A DNA stretch of 50,871 nt from a virus. Of this stretch, positions 21,251 to 30,557 are shown in pieces. The notes below the pieces were generated by a model, which saw only the letters and a program-made list of their open reading frames with translations, ran no database searches and had not been told where the DNA came from. A program made the translations under genes and the position numbers. Positions within the stretch are counted from its first letter, which is position 1, and every line of letters starts with the position of its first letter. The DNA lies in the IMG/VR virus record IMGVR_UViG_3300025860_000019, positions 1 through 50,871 of that record. One strand, written 5' to 3'.

Positions 21251-22294
21251 ATGAACTTAAATGATAAAAAATATTTAGAGAAACCATTAGTTACAAAACA
21301 AGGTATTCTTGAGTATATACAAGATATTGATGTTTATAAAAAATATATGGATGGTAAAGATGTTGAACTTAGAGGAGGATTACATTCCCCTTTAAGAGAA
21401 GATAATAACCCTTCTTTTGGATTTTTTATAGGTAAAGATGGTGAAGTATGTTTTAAAGACTTTGTTAAAGGTAGTGGAGATTTTGTAAAGTTTGTACAAA
21501 TAAAATTTAATATTGATTTTATACAAGCTTTATCTAAAATTATTGTAGATTTTAATATACAAGATAATTTTGTATATAAAAAATATGATAATGTTGTTAA
21601 TAAAACTACTTATAATAAACAAGATAGAACTAACTTAGTTAAAGATGGTAATCCTGTTAGGCTAAATAAACGTTCTAGAGATTGGAGAATGTATGATGTG
21701 AAGTTTTGGAGTGATTTTGGTATAACTAGAAAAACTTTAGATAAATATTATGTAAAGCCAATTGACTATATTTTTATAAATGATCAAATAATAAAAGCTG
21801 ATAAATATGCTTATTGTTTCACGGAATATAAAGATGGATTAGAGACGTTTAAAATATATCAACCTTTCAATGAAAAATATAAATGGTTAAATAATCACGA
21901 TTATTCTACTTGGCAAGGTTGGGAACAATTACCTGAAAGTGGTAGTCATTTGATAATTACTAAGTCATTAAAAGATGTTATGGCTATAACTGAGGTATAT
22001 GGAATACCTGCTGTTAGTTTACAAGCTGAAAGTGTAACACCTAAAACACATATAATTGAGGAACTTAAAAATAGATTTTTTAATGTTTATTTATTATATG
22101 ATAATGATTTTGATAAAGATGAAAATTGGGGACAAATATTTGCAGAAAAATTATCAAAAGAATTTGATATTGAAAATGTATTTATACCTACAATTTATAA
22201 AAGTAAAGATTTTTCTGATTTAATTAAAAATACTAATAAAGAAGAAGCTATTACAATTTTAGAACAAGAACTTAATAATATATTACCTTTTTAA
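21251..22294 (+). CDS. DnaG-type (TOPRIM) primase, 347 aa
   Basis: The N-terminal SPLREDNNPSFGFF...CFKDF (about 45-75) is the CHC2-like primase segment, here without the full Cys/His set. The TOPRIM part has HLIITKSLKDVMAI (about 232-245) and VYLLYDNDFDKDE (DxD about 280). The C-terminus is short. It lays RNA primers for the PolB replisome, probably with the DnaB-like helicase. The near loss of zinc ligands at the N-terminus is common in compact phage primases. Confidence 0.82.
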   Translation: MNLNDKKYLEKPLVTKQGILEYIQDIDVYKKYMDGKDVELRGGLHSPLREDNNPSFGFFIGKDGEVCFKDFVKGSGDFVKFVQIKFNIDFIQALSKIIVDFNIQDNFVYKKYDNVVNKTTYNKQDRTNLVKDGNPVRLNKRSRDWRMYDVKFWSDFGITRKTLDKYYVKPIDYIFINDQIIKADKYAYCFTEYKDGLETFKIYQPFNEKYKWLNNHDYSTWQGWEQLPESGSHLIITKSLKDVMAITEVYGIPAVSLQAESVTPKTHIIEELKNRFFNVYLLYDNDFDKDENWGQIFAEKLSKEFDIENVFIPTIYKSKDFSDLIKNTNKEEAITILEQELNNILPF

Positions 22295-22301
22295 AAAAAT
22301 A

Positions 22302-22724
22302 ATGAAAATAATGAACAACAATAAAAAATATTTAGTAGCTGTATATGGTTCTTTAATGAAAGGATTACATAATCATATATATTTAGAAGATAGTGAATTT
22401 AAAGGTTCTTTTATAACTGAACCTGAATTTACATTAATTGATTTAGGAAGTTATCCTGGATTATATAAAAATGGTAATACTTCTGTAAATATGGAAGTAT
22501 ATGAAGTTGATGATCATACATTAGCTGACTTAGATAGCTTAGAAGGTTTTAATGAAGATAATCCTTCTATGAGTATGTATTTAAAAACAACTATTGAAAC
22601 TCCATTTGGAGAAGCTATTAGTTATATTTATAATACACCATTAAATAAACAAGAAATCGTAAAAAGTGGCGATTGGAAAGAACACTTAATGTTTAAAAAA
22701 AGCCTTGCACAACATGCCTGTTAG
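22302..22724 (+). CDS. Gamma-glutamylcyclotransferase-like (AIG2/GGCT) protein, 140 aa
   Basis: YLVAVYGSLMKGLHNH (about 10-25) is the YGSL substrate loop of the GGCT fold; DLDSLEGF (about 78) carries the general-acid Glu, and a SYIYN strand follows. These enzymes release gamma-glutamyl groups as 5-oxoproline. A second ATG at 22311 is an alternative start. Its stop lies 11 bases inside the ATP-grasp gene, so the two are coupled; this gene opens the amide-bond island. Confidence 0.85.
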   Translation: MKIMNNNKKYLVAVYGSLMKGLHNHIYLEDSEFKGSFITEPEFTLIDLGSYPGLYKNGNTSVNMEVYEVDDHTLADLDSLEGFNEDNPSMSMYLKTTIETPFGEAISYIYNTPLNKQEIVKSGDWKEHLMFKKSLAQHAC

Positions 22725-23595
22725 AAATAGATTTACAAAGTTTAGACCAATTATACGTTCTAGACACCCAAGCCACGACATATTAAGACGTGAAAATAAA
22801 ACATTACCATTATTACCATTTAAATCTGTAATTAGATTTGGTAGTAGTAAAGAATTTACAGATGGTAGAATTGAATTAAATACTGTTGAAGCTATTAAAA
22901 ATAGTAGTAATAAAGAATTAATGAAAGCTTGTTTTACTGATAATGAAGTTAAAACTGCTAAATGGTGGATATATTCTGTAAATCAAAAAGAATTCATGAG
23001 AATGTCTTTACAGGAAGAAGATAATGACCATGATGTGGATTATACAATAGAAGATTTACCATATCCAATTATATCTAAAAATATATTTGGTAGCAGAGGA
23101 ACTGGTAATAAAAAACATGATAATAAAGAATCATTAGAAGCTTGGATGGAAGGTAAAGATTTAAGTAAATATATATTTGAAAAATATTATAATTATAATA
23201 GAGAATATAGATTACATATTTCTAAAAATGGATGTTTTTACACTTGTAGAAAAATGTTAAAAACTGAAGCACCTCAAGAAGCTAGATGGTATAGAAATGA
23301 CCAACATTGTGTCTGGGTATTAGAAGAAAATGAATCTTTTGATAAACCTGTTAACTGGGATAATGTTGTTGAAGAATCTGTAAAAGCTTTAAAAGCTGTT
23401 GGATTAGATTTTGGAGCTGTTGATTTAAGAATACAATCATCTAAAAATAAAGATGGTGATTTAAGAGAAGCTCCTAAATTTATAGTGGTAGAAATAAATT
23501 CTGCACCTTCAATGGCTGCTATAACTACAGAAAGATATATTGAGGAACTACCAAAGCTTTTACAAGAAAAAGCTATATTACAGGGCATTTTATAG
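22714..23595 (+). CDS. ATP-grasp carboxylate-amine ligase, 293 aa
   Basis: I choose ATG 22714 over an upstream TTG. DLPYPIISKNIFGSRGTGN (about 110-128) resembles the ATP-grasp Lys/Gly-rich loop, EYRLHI (about 164) the central strand, and FIVVEINSAPSM (about 255-266) the metal-binding E-x-N motif. ATP-grasp enzymes form amide or peptide bonds through an acylphosphate. It is coupled to the GGCT-like gene and close to two amidoligases. Its C-terminal ITTERYIEELPKLL is partly duplicated at 24098. Confidence 0.82.
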   Translation: MPVRNRFTKFRPIIRSRHPSHDILRRENKTLPLLPFKSVIRFGSSKEFTDGRIELNTVEAIKNSSNKELMKACFTDNEVKTAKWWIYSVNQKEFMRMSLQEEDNDHDVDYTIEDLPYPIISKNIFGSRGTGNKKHDNKESLEAWMEGKDLSKYIFEKYYNYNREYRLHISKNGCFYTCRKMLKTEAPQEARWYRNDQHCVWVLEENESFDKPVNWDNVVEESVKALKAVGLDFGAVDLRIQSSKNKDGDLREAPKFIVVEINSAPSMAAITTERYIEELPKLLQEKAILQGIL

Positions 23596-23632
23596 TAAAT
23601 AAATTAGGATAATTGAAATAAATTAAAATAAA

Positions 23633-24097
23633 ATGAAAGAACAATTAATAAGTTTTAAAACAGCTAAATTAGCTAAAGATAAAGGATTTTTTATTAAATG
23701 TAAGAACTACTATAATACAGAAAATCCTTTAGGAGCTGATGGGTTATTCCCTCCTGTATTTGAACATTCTTGGTCTTTAGACAAATATGTTGGAGAAGAA
23801 TTTACAGAAAAACATACTGAAGACAGAATTGAAACTGGTTTTTTAAAATATCAAATAAATAATTTTGTAGAAGCACCAACACAATCATTACTTCAAAAAT
23901 GGTTGAGAGATGTTCACGACAGTTATATAATGGTAGATTTAGAACCAATAAATATTATTAAATGGCACTACGTTATTAAATATAAAAATAAAACATATTT
24001 TAATGTAACAGGTGAAATACATAAAACTAAATCATATGAAGAAGCTTTGGAAGAAGGTTTATTACTAGCATTAGAATTAATAAAAAAAATAAAATAA
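23633..24097 (+). CDS. Paralog family A hypothetical protein, 154 aa
   Basis: Second of three paralogs. The start (EQLISFKTAKLAKDKGFF) is near-identical to that at 12904. It shares APTQSLLQKWLRDVH and SYEEALEEGLLLALEL, but has a longer middle (ENPLGADGLFPPVFEHSW). Placed inside the amide-bond island; function unknown. Confidence 0.75.
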   Translation: MKEQLISFKTAKLAKDKGFFIKCKNYYNTENPLGADGLFPPVFEHSWSLDKYVGEEFTEKHTEDRIETGFLKYQINNFVEAPTQSLLQKWLRDVHDSYIMVDLEPINIIKWHYVIKYKNKTYFNVTGEIHKTKSYEEALEEGLLLALELIKKIK

Positions 24098-24175
24098 ATG
24101 AAAAATAAAATAACTACTGAAAAGTATGTTGAAGAATTACCTAAATTATTAATAGATAAATATGAAAACATTTAA
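24098..24175 (+). pseudogene. Remnant copy of the ATP-grasp C-terminus, 25 aa
   Basis: Encodes ITTEKYVEELPKLLIDK, matching ITTERYIEELPKLLQEK at the end of the ATP-grasp protein (about 23518-23568). The rest of a ligase is absent. DNA identity is only moderate, so the duplication is not recent. It might still be translated as a small peptide, since the ATG directly follows the previous stop. Confidence 0.5.
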
Positions 24176-24389
24176 AATATTATTAATACTTTTATTATTA
24201 TATGGTTGTGCTTTAGATACACAACCTATAGAAAAATATAAAAATAAAGGCATTGTTGTTATAGAAAATAATAATCCTAATTATACTGGAGATGATGGTG
24301 TAAGAGTTAAAACTAAAGATAGTATATATAGAATATATTTAACATATTATGATAGAAAAAACTTAAAAGTAGGAGATACAATTAAATAA
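24162..24389 (+). CDS. Putative lipoprotein, 75 aa
   Basis: The N-terminus MKTFKILLILLLLYGC is a signal peptide with lipobox LLYGC (Cys about 16). The mature part has an IVVIENNNPNYTGDDGVRVKT beta-like domain and a YRIYLTYYD strand. Exported and lipid-anchored; might act at the cell envelope alongside the amide-bond enzymes. It overlaps the remnant at 24098 by 14 bases. Confidence 0.65.
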   Translation: MKTFKILLILLLLYGCALDTQPIEKYKNKGIVVIENNNPNYTGDDGVRVKTKDSIYRIYLTYYDRKNLKVGDTIK

Positions 24390-24396
24390 ATAAAAT

Positions 24397-24582
24397 ATGA
24401 AAACTTATAAATTACATGTAAGTATGCCAATAGCTAAATTTCATGTAAATGTTGTAGCTGACTCTTTTTCATTAAAAGATGATAGACTTAATTTTTATAG
24501 AAAAAATGGTAGTAATACGAATTTACAAGCAAGTTACCCAAGTCAATACACAATAATAGAATCAATTAAAGAAAATAAATAA
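24397..24582 (+). CDS. Hypothetical protein, 61 aa
   Basis: Beta-rich small protein (LHVSMPIAKFHVNVVADSF, LNFYRKNGSN) with an ASYPSQYTIIESI end. No signal or membrane segment. Seven bases after the lipoprotein stop. Confidence 0.55.
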   Translation: MKTYKLHVSMPIAKFHVNVVADSFSLKDDRLNFYRKNGSNTNLQASYPSQYTIIESIKENK

Positions 24583-24593
24583 AATAAAAAATT

Positions 24594-25274
24594 ATGTCAA
24601 AAATTAAAAAAAATATTATTATAGTAGGAAATTCTAACAATGATTATTTAACTTGGTTAGGAAAATTAAAAGATTTTAATATCAAAGTTATTAACAGTTT
24701 AACAGATTTTAATAAATTAGTTAAAAAAGAAGAAACTATTGATTTAGTTGTATTTACTGGTGGTTCTGATGTTAATCCAGATTATTATGGACAAAACATT
24801 GGTAAATTTACTCATATTGATAAAGAAAGAGATTCTTTTGAAGTTAGTATTTGGGAAAGAGTACCTAAATCTGTAGTTAAAATTGGAATTTGTAGAGGAG
24901 CTCAGTTTTTAACAGCACTTTCTGGTGGTAGTTTAGTACAACATGTTAATGGACATGGTGGAGAACATACTATTAGTACAAAAGAAGGTCTTATTTTAAA
25001 TATGACTTCTACACACCATCAAATGATGTATCCTAATGAATTAAGTAAAGATGCTTATGATTTAATAGCTTGGTCTACTTATTTTAAAAGTGATACTTAT
25101 TTAAATGGTAGAAATGAAGAAATGGAAATTCCTAGAGAGTTTTTAGAACCTGAAATTGTATATTATAAAAACACAAATGCTTTAGCTATACAAGGACATC
25201 CAGAATTTAGTAGCTGTGATACAGAAACTTCTAATTATTGTTTAGATTTAGTTAGAAACTTATTAAGCAAGTAA
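24594..25274 (+). CDS. Class I glutamine amidotransferase-like hydrolase, second copy, 226 aa
   Basis: LVVFTGGSDVNPDYYG (about 54), GICRGAQFLTALSGG (catalytic Cys about 100) and AIQGHPEFSS (His/Glu about 202) give the full C26-type triad. Relative to the copy at 17045 the sequence has diverged widely but keeps the GGxDxNPxxYG signature. In the island it would release or transfer a gamma-glutamyl or amide group. It ends one base into the next gene. Confidence 0.85.
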   Translation: MSKIKKNIIIVGNSNNDYLTWLGKLKDFNIKVINSLTDFNKLVKKEETIDLVVFTGGSDVNPDYYGQNIGKFTHIDKERDSFEVSIWERVPKSVVKIGICRGAQFLTALSGGSLVQHVNGHGGEHTISTKEGLILNMTSTHHQMMYPNELSKDAYDLIAWSTYFKSDTYLNGRNEEMEIPREFLEPEIVYYKNTNALAIQGHPEFSSCDTETSNYCLDLVRNLLSK

Positions 25275-25714
25275 TGATAGAAAATTTAAAATCTGTTACT
25301 TTAAAATATGATGATATACAAAAATGTTTTTTAGTAAATGAAAAACCTTGTGATTACAATAGTTTATTTGGATTAGAAGGTGAAATGCAAGGAAATATTG
25401 AAGAAGGTGTAATATTATATGGTGATATTTATACTTCTGATTTCTCTATTTTAAATATTATAAAAATACTAGGTGAATCTTATGATAAAATGGATGCTTA
25501 TGATGAAATAACATCAATGGGTAGAGGTAGTAGTAAATATTACGCTACTGAAAATATAATAGGTACGAAGGGAGCAATAGTAATTAGAAATTTTGAATTT
25601 TTAAAAGATGTTAAAATAAAACCAATTTCAGAATTTATAAAAGAATATCCTAATTACAATGAGCATAATTATAATTTAGTAATGGATGCTTTTGATAAAT
25701 ATTATTCAAATTAA
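25274..25714 (+). CDS. Hypothetical protein, 146 aa
   Basis: Soluble alpha/beta protein beginning MIENLKSVTLKYDDIQKC. A LEGEMQGNIEEGVILYGDIYTSDF segment and a GSSKYYATENIIGTKGAIVIRNF block suggest a compact beta domain. It overlaps the amidotransferase stop by one base. Not recognised. Confidence 0.6.
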   Translation: MIENLKSVTLKYDDIQKCFLVNEKPCDYNSLFGLEGEMQGNIEEGVILYGDIYTSDFSILNIIKILGESYDKMDAYDEITSMGRGSSKYYATENIIGTKGAIVIRNFEFLKDVKIKPISEFIKEYPNYNEHNYNLVMDAFDKYYSN

Positions 25715-25726
25715 AAATTTAAGAAA

Positions 25727-26116
25727 ATGAAAGATGAATTAGTAGGTTTTGAAGTTGCTGAATTAGCTAAAGAGAAAGGGTTTAGATTTGTAACAAATAT
25801 AGTTTATAATCAAAAAGGTCAATCTATGCCCTGTCATAGTGTTAAGTCATGGTTTGAAAATGTTAAACCTCCTATTGATGCACCAACACAGAGTTTATTA
25901 CAAAGATGGTTAAGAGAAGTTCATAAATTACATATAAGAATTGATACTTATACAGCAGATAAAATGACTTTTACAATATATGAAATTAATGGTATTGTAA
26001 CTATAAAATATATATCTGGACGAGATATTAATGCTATAGCTAGTAATAAATCATTTTTAACTTATGAAAAAGCTTTAGAAGAAGGATTAAAAAGTGCATT
26101 AGAATTAATAAAATAG
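25727..26116 (+). CDS. Paralog family A hypothetical protein, 129 aa
   Basis: Third paralog (12904, 23633): the N-terminal VGFEVAELAKEKGFRF, central APTQSLLQRWLREVHKLHI and C-terminal TYEKALEEGLKSALELI blocks are retained. Two of the three copies flank the class I amidotransferase in the island, but the third is next to the polymerase, so a link with amide chemistry is not implied. Confidence 0.72.
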   Translation: MKDELVGFEVAELAKEKGFRFVTNIVYNQKGQSMPCHSVKSWFENVKPPIDAPTQSLLQRWLREVHKLHIRIDTYTADKMTFTIYEINGIVTIKYISGRDINAIASNKSFLTYEKALEEGLKSALELIK

Positions 26117-26137
26117 TGAAAAACAAATATAAAATAA

Positions 26138-26956
26138 ATGAAAAAAAATAAAATAACATTAGGATGTGACCCAGAATTATTCTTAGAAAAAGATGGTCAA
26201 ATTATATCAGCAGAAGGATTAGTTGGTGGTACAAAAGAAGAACCTTTACCTATTACAGATAAAGGTCATTGTGTACAAGAAGATAACGTAATGGTGGAGT
26301 TCAATATTCCACCATCAAATAATGTAGATGAATTTAAAGATAACATTAACCTTGTAAAAAATTATTTAACTGAGAAGTTTGAAAAAAATAATATATCTTT
26401 AAATTATTCAGCTTCAGTAATGATAGATAAAAAATATCTTAAAACTGAACAAGCTAAAAGATTTGGTTGTGAACCTGATTTTAATGTTTGGAAACGTGAA
26501 GCTAATACACCACCAGCATCTAAAGGAAGACTTAGAAGTGCTGGAGGGCACGTTCATATAGGTTTCCCTGATGTAACTCAAGAAAAACAAGAAAACGTTG
26601 TTAAAGCTTTTGATACATTACTAGGTTTACCTTCAGTATGGTTAGATCCTGATACAAGACGTAGAAGAATGTATGGTAAAGCAGGAGCATTTAGATTTAA
26701 AGATTTTGGTGTTGAATGTAGAATATTATCTAACTTTTGGATACAATCTGATGAAAGTATTGAATGGGTTTATAATGAAACTATTAAAGCTGTAGAATTA
26801 GCTTTAAACAATGATTTATCAGAGATATTTGAAAAGTATGGTGATAATATACAATTAGCAATAAATGAATCTAATGTAGATTTAGCTAAAGAATTATATT
26901 TAGAAATAAATAAAGAAACAACAACAATATTAACAAAAGAAAAAATAAATATATAA
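26138..26956 (+). CDS. Amidoligase of the phiEco32-like COOH-NH2 ligase type 2, 272 aa
   Basis: TLGCDPELFLE (about 7-17), VMVEFNIPPS (about 51), RFGCEPDFNVW (about 107) and RSAGGHVHIGFP (about 132-143) form the glutamine-synthetase-like active site of this family. Such enzymes are predicted to ligate amino groups to carboxylates in phages (comparative genomics of amidoligases). It is the first of three adjoining genes: amidoligase, class II amidotransferase, second amidoligase. This is the strongest evidence that the island is a functional unit. Confidence 0.85.
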   Translation: MKKNKITLGCDPELFLEKDGQIISAEGLVGGTKEEPLPITDKGHCVQEDNVMVEFNIPPSNNVDEFKDNINLVKNYLTEKFEKNNISLNYSASVMIDKKYLKTEQAKRFGCEPDFNVWKREANTPPASKGRLRSAGGHVHIGFPDVTQEKQENVVKAFDTLLGLPSVWLDPDTRRRRMYGKAGAFRFKDFGVECRILSNFWIQSDESIEWVYNETIKAVELALNNDLSEIFEKYGDNIQLAINESNVDLAKELYLEINKETTTILTKEKINI

Positions 26957-26957
26957 T

Positions 26958-28802
26958 ATGTGCGGAATCATAGCTTATGCTGGTAACGATGTTAAAAATT
27001 TTAACATAGATAAATTTAATATATTAGGAATAATTAATGAAACACGAGGTAAACATTCTTGTGGAATTACTGTAGATGGTACTATAAAATACGGTACAGC
27101 AGGACAAAAATTATTTAGAGATTTTGTTGCTGACAATAGAGAATATATAAACCCTGTAACAATACCAATTGTTATAGGGCATACAAGATGGGCTACAAGT
27201 GGAGCTCATAATGAAACAAATGCCCATCCATTTGGATTTGGCAATGGTGATGGTACTTTAGATTTTATTGGAGTACATAATGGCTCTTTACATAATGAAG
27301 ATGTTCTTGCTGAAAATTATGGTATTGAAAAAAATGTTAGAGAAATTTCTGAATTAAAAAATGGACGAGAATTAATCACTTATAGAAATAAAATTGATTC
27401 TGAAATATTATTAGAAATTATTCATCAAGAAAACGATTTTAAAGTACTTAACACTTATAATGGAGCAGCAGCATTAATATTTTATAATGTTAATGAACCT
27501 AATGTAATGTATTGTTATCATGGAGCAAGTAAAAAAAATAAACACAGTTCTGAAAATATTGAAGAAAGACCTTTATATTATTATAAGGAATCTAAAAATA
27601 GCTTATATATTTCTTCTATAGAAGATTCACTTTATGCTATAGGTGCTGATATTAAAAATGTAGGAGAATTTGAACATAATAAAGTATATAAAATTACTGA
27701 TGGTGATGTAGATAATGCTGTTATAATTAAAGTAGATAGATCTAATTCAATGCAAACTTATGATTATCAATATAAACAAATTTATAGTAATAAGTTTAAT
27801 AGAACTCATGAACCTGTTAAAAATTTAATAACAGGAGGTGCTACAACTAGAAGACTTGCTGGAAAAGCTAAACAACAGCTTAAATCTTCTGAAAATTCTT
27901 CAAAAGTTAGTATTCATGATGAAAAACCTATTAGAAATATAAATGATTATAATGGTAGAGTATATTTTAATAAACTTAGATTTTATAGAAATGGTCATTT
28001 AATAAATGGTATTTATACTTTTGTTAAAGGATATGGATATTACTTTTTAGATGAAAAAGATCCTAAAGCTGCTAGTGATGCATTTTATGATATTGTAAAT
28101 AAAGAATTTTGGCAAGGAGATTTCATAAAAGATGAGTTTGAATTAGATAAAAATTCTTTTATACCATTTGTACATGGTGTAGATGGTAAAGAAATCGCTA
28201 ATCCACCTTTATATTATTTTATTAATGGTATTCAACTTAAAACTGATTTAGATTTTACACAATTAAATACTTTTGTAATAGATGGAGATATGATACTTGA
28301 TATAAAAAGATTATCTTGGGCTGCAAAACATCCTATTGTAGATATAACAAAAAAATTTCCACATTATAATAATCAAGGTATTATGAGAGATGGTATTTTA
28401 TTTACAGGAATATATTGTATGTTAGGTTCTGATAGAATTTATAAAATAAAAGATGGTAATTTAATAGAAACTAAACCAGCTAGAAATGCAACTGTAGTTC
28501 CTTTTAAACCTGAAAAGAAAAAGGATTTATTTTCAGATAAAGATTTACTGAAAACAAGTACTGCATTAATGACAATAGTGTTAAATGATAAAAAGGAAGA
28601 AACTAAACCTCAAATAAATTTTACTAATGACTTAGTAAGAGCTGATTTAGATAAAATGTTAATAAACTTTTATATATCATTACCATCTTTTATAAGTCAA
28701 TTAGAAAAATATGGTGATAATAAAATAGCAATAGATTCTATTAAAATATTAAAAAATGTAACACGTAAAATGGAAAAAATAGCAACTTTACAAATAAATT
28801 AA
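26958..28802 (+). CDS. Class II glutamine amidotransferase, 614 aa
   Basis: Starts MCGIIAYAG, so Cys2 becomes the N-terminal nucleophile. RGKHSCGI, GHTRWATSG (about 74) and VHNGSLHN (about 105) are the glutaminase substrate motifs shared with GlmS, PurF and AsnB. The C-terminal about 350 residues contain neither SIS, PRTase nor synthetase domains, so this is not GlmS. It would supply nascent ammonia from glutamine or act on a glutamyl amide for the two flanking amidoligases, from which it is separated by only 1-3 bases. Confidence 0.88.
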   Translation: MCGIIAYAGNDVKNFNIDKFNILGIINETRGKHSCGITVDGTIKYGTAGQKLFRDFVADNREYINPVTIPIVIGHTRWATSGAHNETNAHPFGFGNGDGTLDFIGVHNGSLHNEDVLAENYGIEKNVREISELKNGRELITYRNKIDSEILLEIIHQENDFKVLNTYNGAAALIFYNVNEPNVMYCYHGASKKNKHSSENIEERPLYYYKESKNSLYISSIEDSLYAIGADIKNVGEFEHNKVYKITDGDVDNAVIIKVDRSNSMQTYDYQYKQIYSNKFNRTHEPVKNLITGGATTRRLAGKAKQQLKSSENSSKVSIHDEKPIRNINDYNGRVYFNKLRFYRNGHLINGIYTFVKGYGYYFLDEKDPKAASDAFYDIVNKEFWQGDFIKDEFELDKNSFIPFVHGVDGKEIANPPLYYFINGIQLKTDLDFTQLNTFVIDGDMILDIKRLSWAAKHPIVDITKKFPHYNNQGIMRDGILFTGIYCMLGSDRIYKIKDGNLIETKPARNATVVPFKPEKKKDLFSDKDLLKTSTALMTIVLNDKKEETKPQINFTNDLVRADLDKMLINFYISLPSFISQLEKYGDNKIAIDSIKILKNVTRKMEKIATLQIN

Positions 28803-28805
28803 ACA

Positions 28806-30557
28806 ATGGACGAAAATATAGAAGAAAAAAAAGTAGTTATGGTTACTACAATCAATGGAGTTTCTATTGATAAATCAAAATGTCGTAGAATATCTGGAGA
28901 TTATTATATTATAGGAGATGTTAAAATAATAGATTCAGGCGATTGTTATTATATTAATGATAAATATTATAGAAATGAAACTGGTTATATAACATATGAC
29001 TATGAAATTGAAGAGTATGTAGTTAAAAATACTTCTAATTTATTAAATGGTATTATTGATGTAGTAAATGGTAATTTAATTTATGGATATTTTACACCTA
29101 ATAAATTTAAAAATGTATATGTTAATAATAATAATGGTTGTATTATTAGTTTATCGTCAGATGTTTTTAAAAATACTAATAAATTTAGAGAACGTTTACA
29201 AGATGGTATATTTTATAATATAAATAGTATTCAAGCAGAATCATTTAATAAAAAACATATACCTAAATCTTCTTATAAAAGAAGTTTAGAATATAATTGT
29301 AAAAATATTATAGGTAATTATACTGAAGATTACAACAATAATAATCTTGAAATTAATAGAAATATTAAAAAATATGGTGATATTGTTAAAGGGTTAAGTT
29401 TTGGATTAGAATTTGAAACTACTAAAGGTAATATTCCTGATAGATTAGCTAAACCATTAGGATTAATTCCTTTAAGAGATGGTAGTATTACTGGTATTGA
29501 ATATGTAACCATACCTTTATCTGGTAAAAAAGGTTTACAATCTGTAGTAGAATCTTGTAAATTATTAAAAGATAGAACTGATTATGATGATAATTGTGCA
29601 TTACATTTACATATAGGTGGTATTCCTAGGACAATGGAGTTTATTTTAGCATTATATAAAACTTTAGTTCATATTCAAGATGATGTTTATGAATTATTTC
29701 CTTTATATAAGAAATATAATTTTGGAGTTAAACAAAATGATTATACTCAGCAATTACCATCGCATACGTTAATAAGTCAAATGGATAAAGTTATTAACAG
29801 TAAAAATATTGTTGATAACTTTGATGTTTTATTTACTTATTTATCGCAAGGAGTTTGTTTTAAAGGTAATTATAGTTCGTTAGATGATGTTCATTCACAT
29901 CCTTCAGATCCAAATGGTAATAGAAAATGGCAAGTAAGTACACGTTATTTATGGGCTAACATGTTACCATTAATCTTTGATAATAAACAGACGGTTGAAT
30001 TTAGAATTCATACACCTACATTTGAAGCTAATAAAGTAATTAACTATATTATGATGTGTGGTAATATTATTAATTTTGTTAAAGATAACACTACTGCTAT
30101 TTTATCTAATTACAAAAGAACTTTTAAACGTGCTAATTTAAATAGTATATTAGAAAAAAGTATTTATAATAATCGTAATCTTAGTGATTCTAATCAAGCT
30201 AATTTATACAGTTGTATTTATAGTTATGTTAGAGATAGAAAAGATATTACTTATTCTCAAAACTGTCAAGGTAATGTTAAAGGTGATGAAAGTGCAATAC
30301 CTTCATATTCTAGAATAGATTGGAATACTCCTATTAGAAAGAAAAAGATTATTAAAACTGAAGAATTTAGTTGGGATATTATGCCAAAAGCAACAATTGA
30401 GAGAAGAGTTCAAAATGAACCTTTTAGAGCAAGAGATGTTAGAGTATTTTTAGAAGGATTAGAAAATCCTCTAGTTGAACCTATTCAAGATCATAATAAT
30501 GATGAAGAAATTGCAAATGCATTAATTGAAAATTTAGAAATAGAAGATGAATTTTAA
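28806..30557 (+). CDS. Amidoligase_2-family protein, 583 aa
   Basis: About 190 N-terminal residues are of unknown type with several YYIND/YYRNE repeats. The ligase part follows: GLSFGLEFETT (about 197-207), DNCALHLHIGG (about 263-272) and TVEFRIHTPTFEANKVINYI (about 395-415), the metal-binding and substrate motifs of the glutamine-synthetase-like Amidoligase_2 family. The C-terminus is charged and probably disordered. Together with the 26138 gene it gives two distinct amidoligases in one operon. The next gene starts 11 bases before its stop. Confidence 0.82.
   Translation: MDENIEEKKVVMVTTINGVSIDKSKCRRISGDYYIIGDVKIIDSGDCYYINDKYYRNETGYITYDYEIEEYVVKNTSNLLNGIIDVVNGNLIYGYFTPNKFKNVYVNNNNGCIISLSSDVFKNTNKFRERLQDGIFYNINSIQAESFNKKHIPKSSYKRSLEYNCKNIIGNYTEDYNNNNLEINRNIKKYGDIVKGLSFGLEFETTKGNIPDRLAKPLGLIPLRDGSITGIEYVTIPLSGKKGLQSVVESCKLLKDRTDYDDNCALHLHIGGIPRTMEFILALYKTLVHIQDDVYELFPLYKKYNFGVKQNDYTQQLPSHTLISQMDKVINSKNIVDNFDVLFTYLSQGVCFKGNYSSLDDVHSHPSDPNGNRKWQVSTRYLWANMLPLIFDNKQTVEFRIHTPTFEANKVINYIMMCGNIINFVKDNTTAILSNYKRTFKRANLNSILEKSIYNNRNLSDSNQANLYSCIYSYVRDRKDITYSQNCQGNVKGDESAIPSYSRIDWNTPIRKKKIIKTEEFSWDIMPKATIERRVQNEPFRARDVRVFLEGLENPLVEPIQDHNNDEEIANALIENLEIEDEF

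Noticed and set aside
26958-28802. Annotation as GlmS (glucosamine-fructose-6-phosphate aminotransferase)
   Set aside because: Only the N-terminal glutaminase domain matches; no SIS isomerase domains are present.
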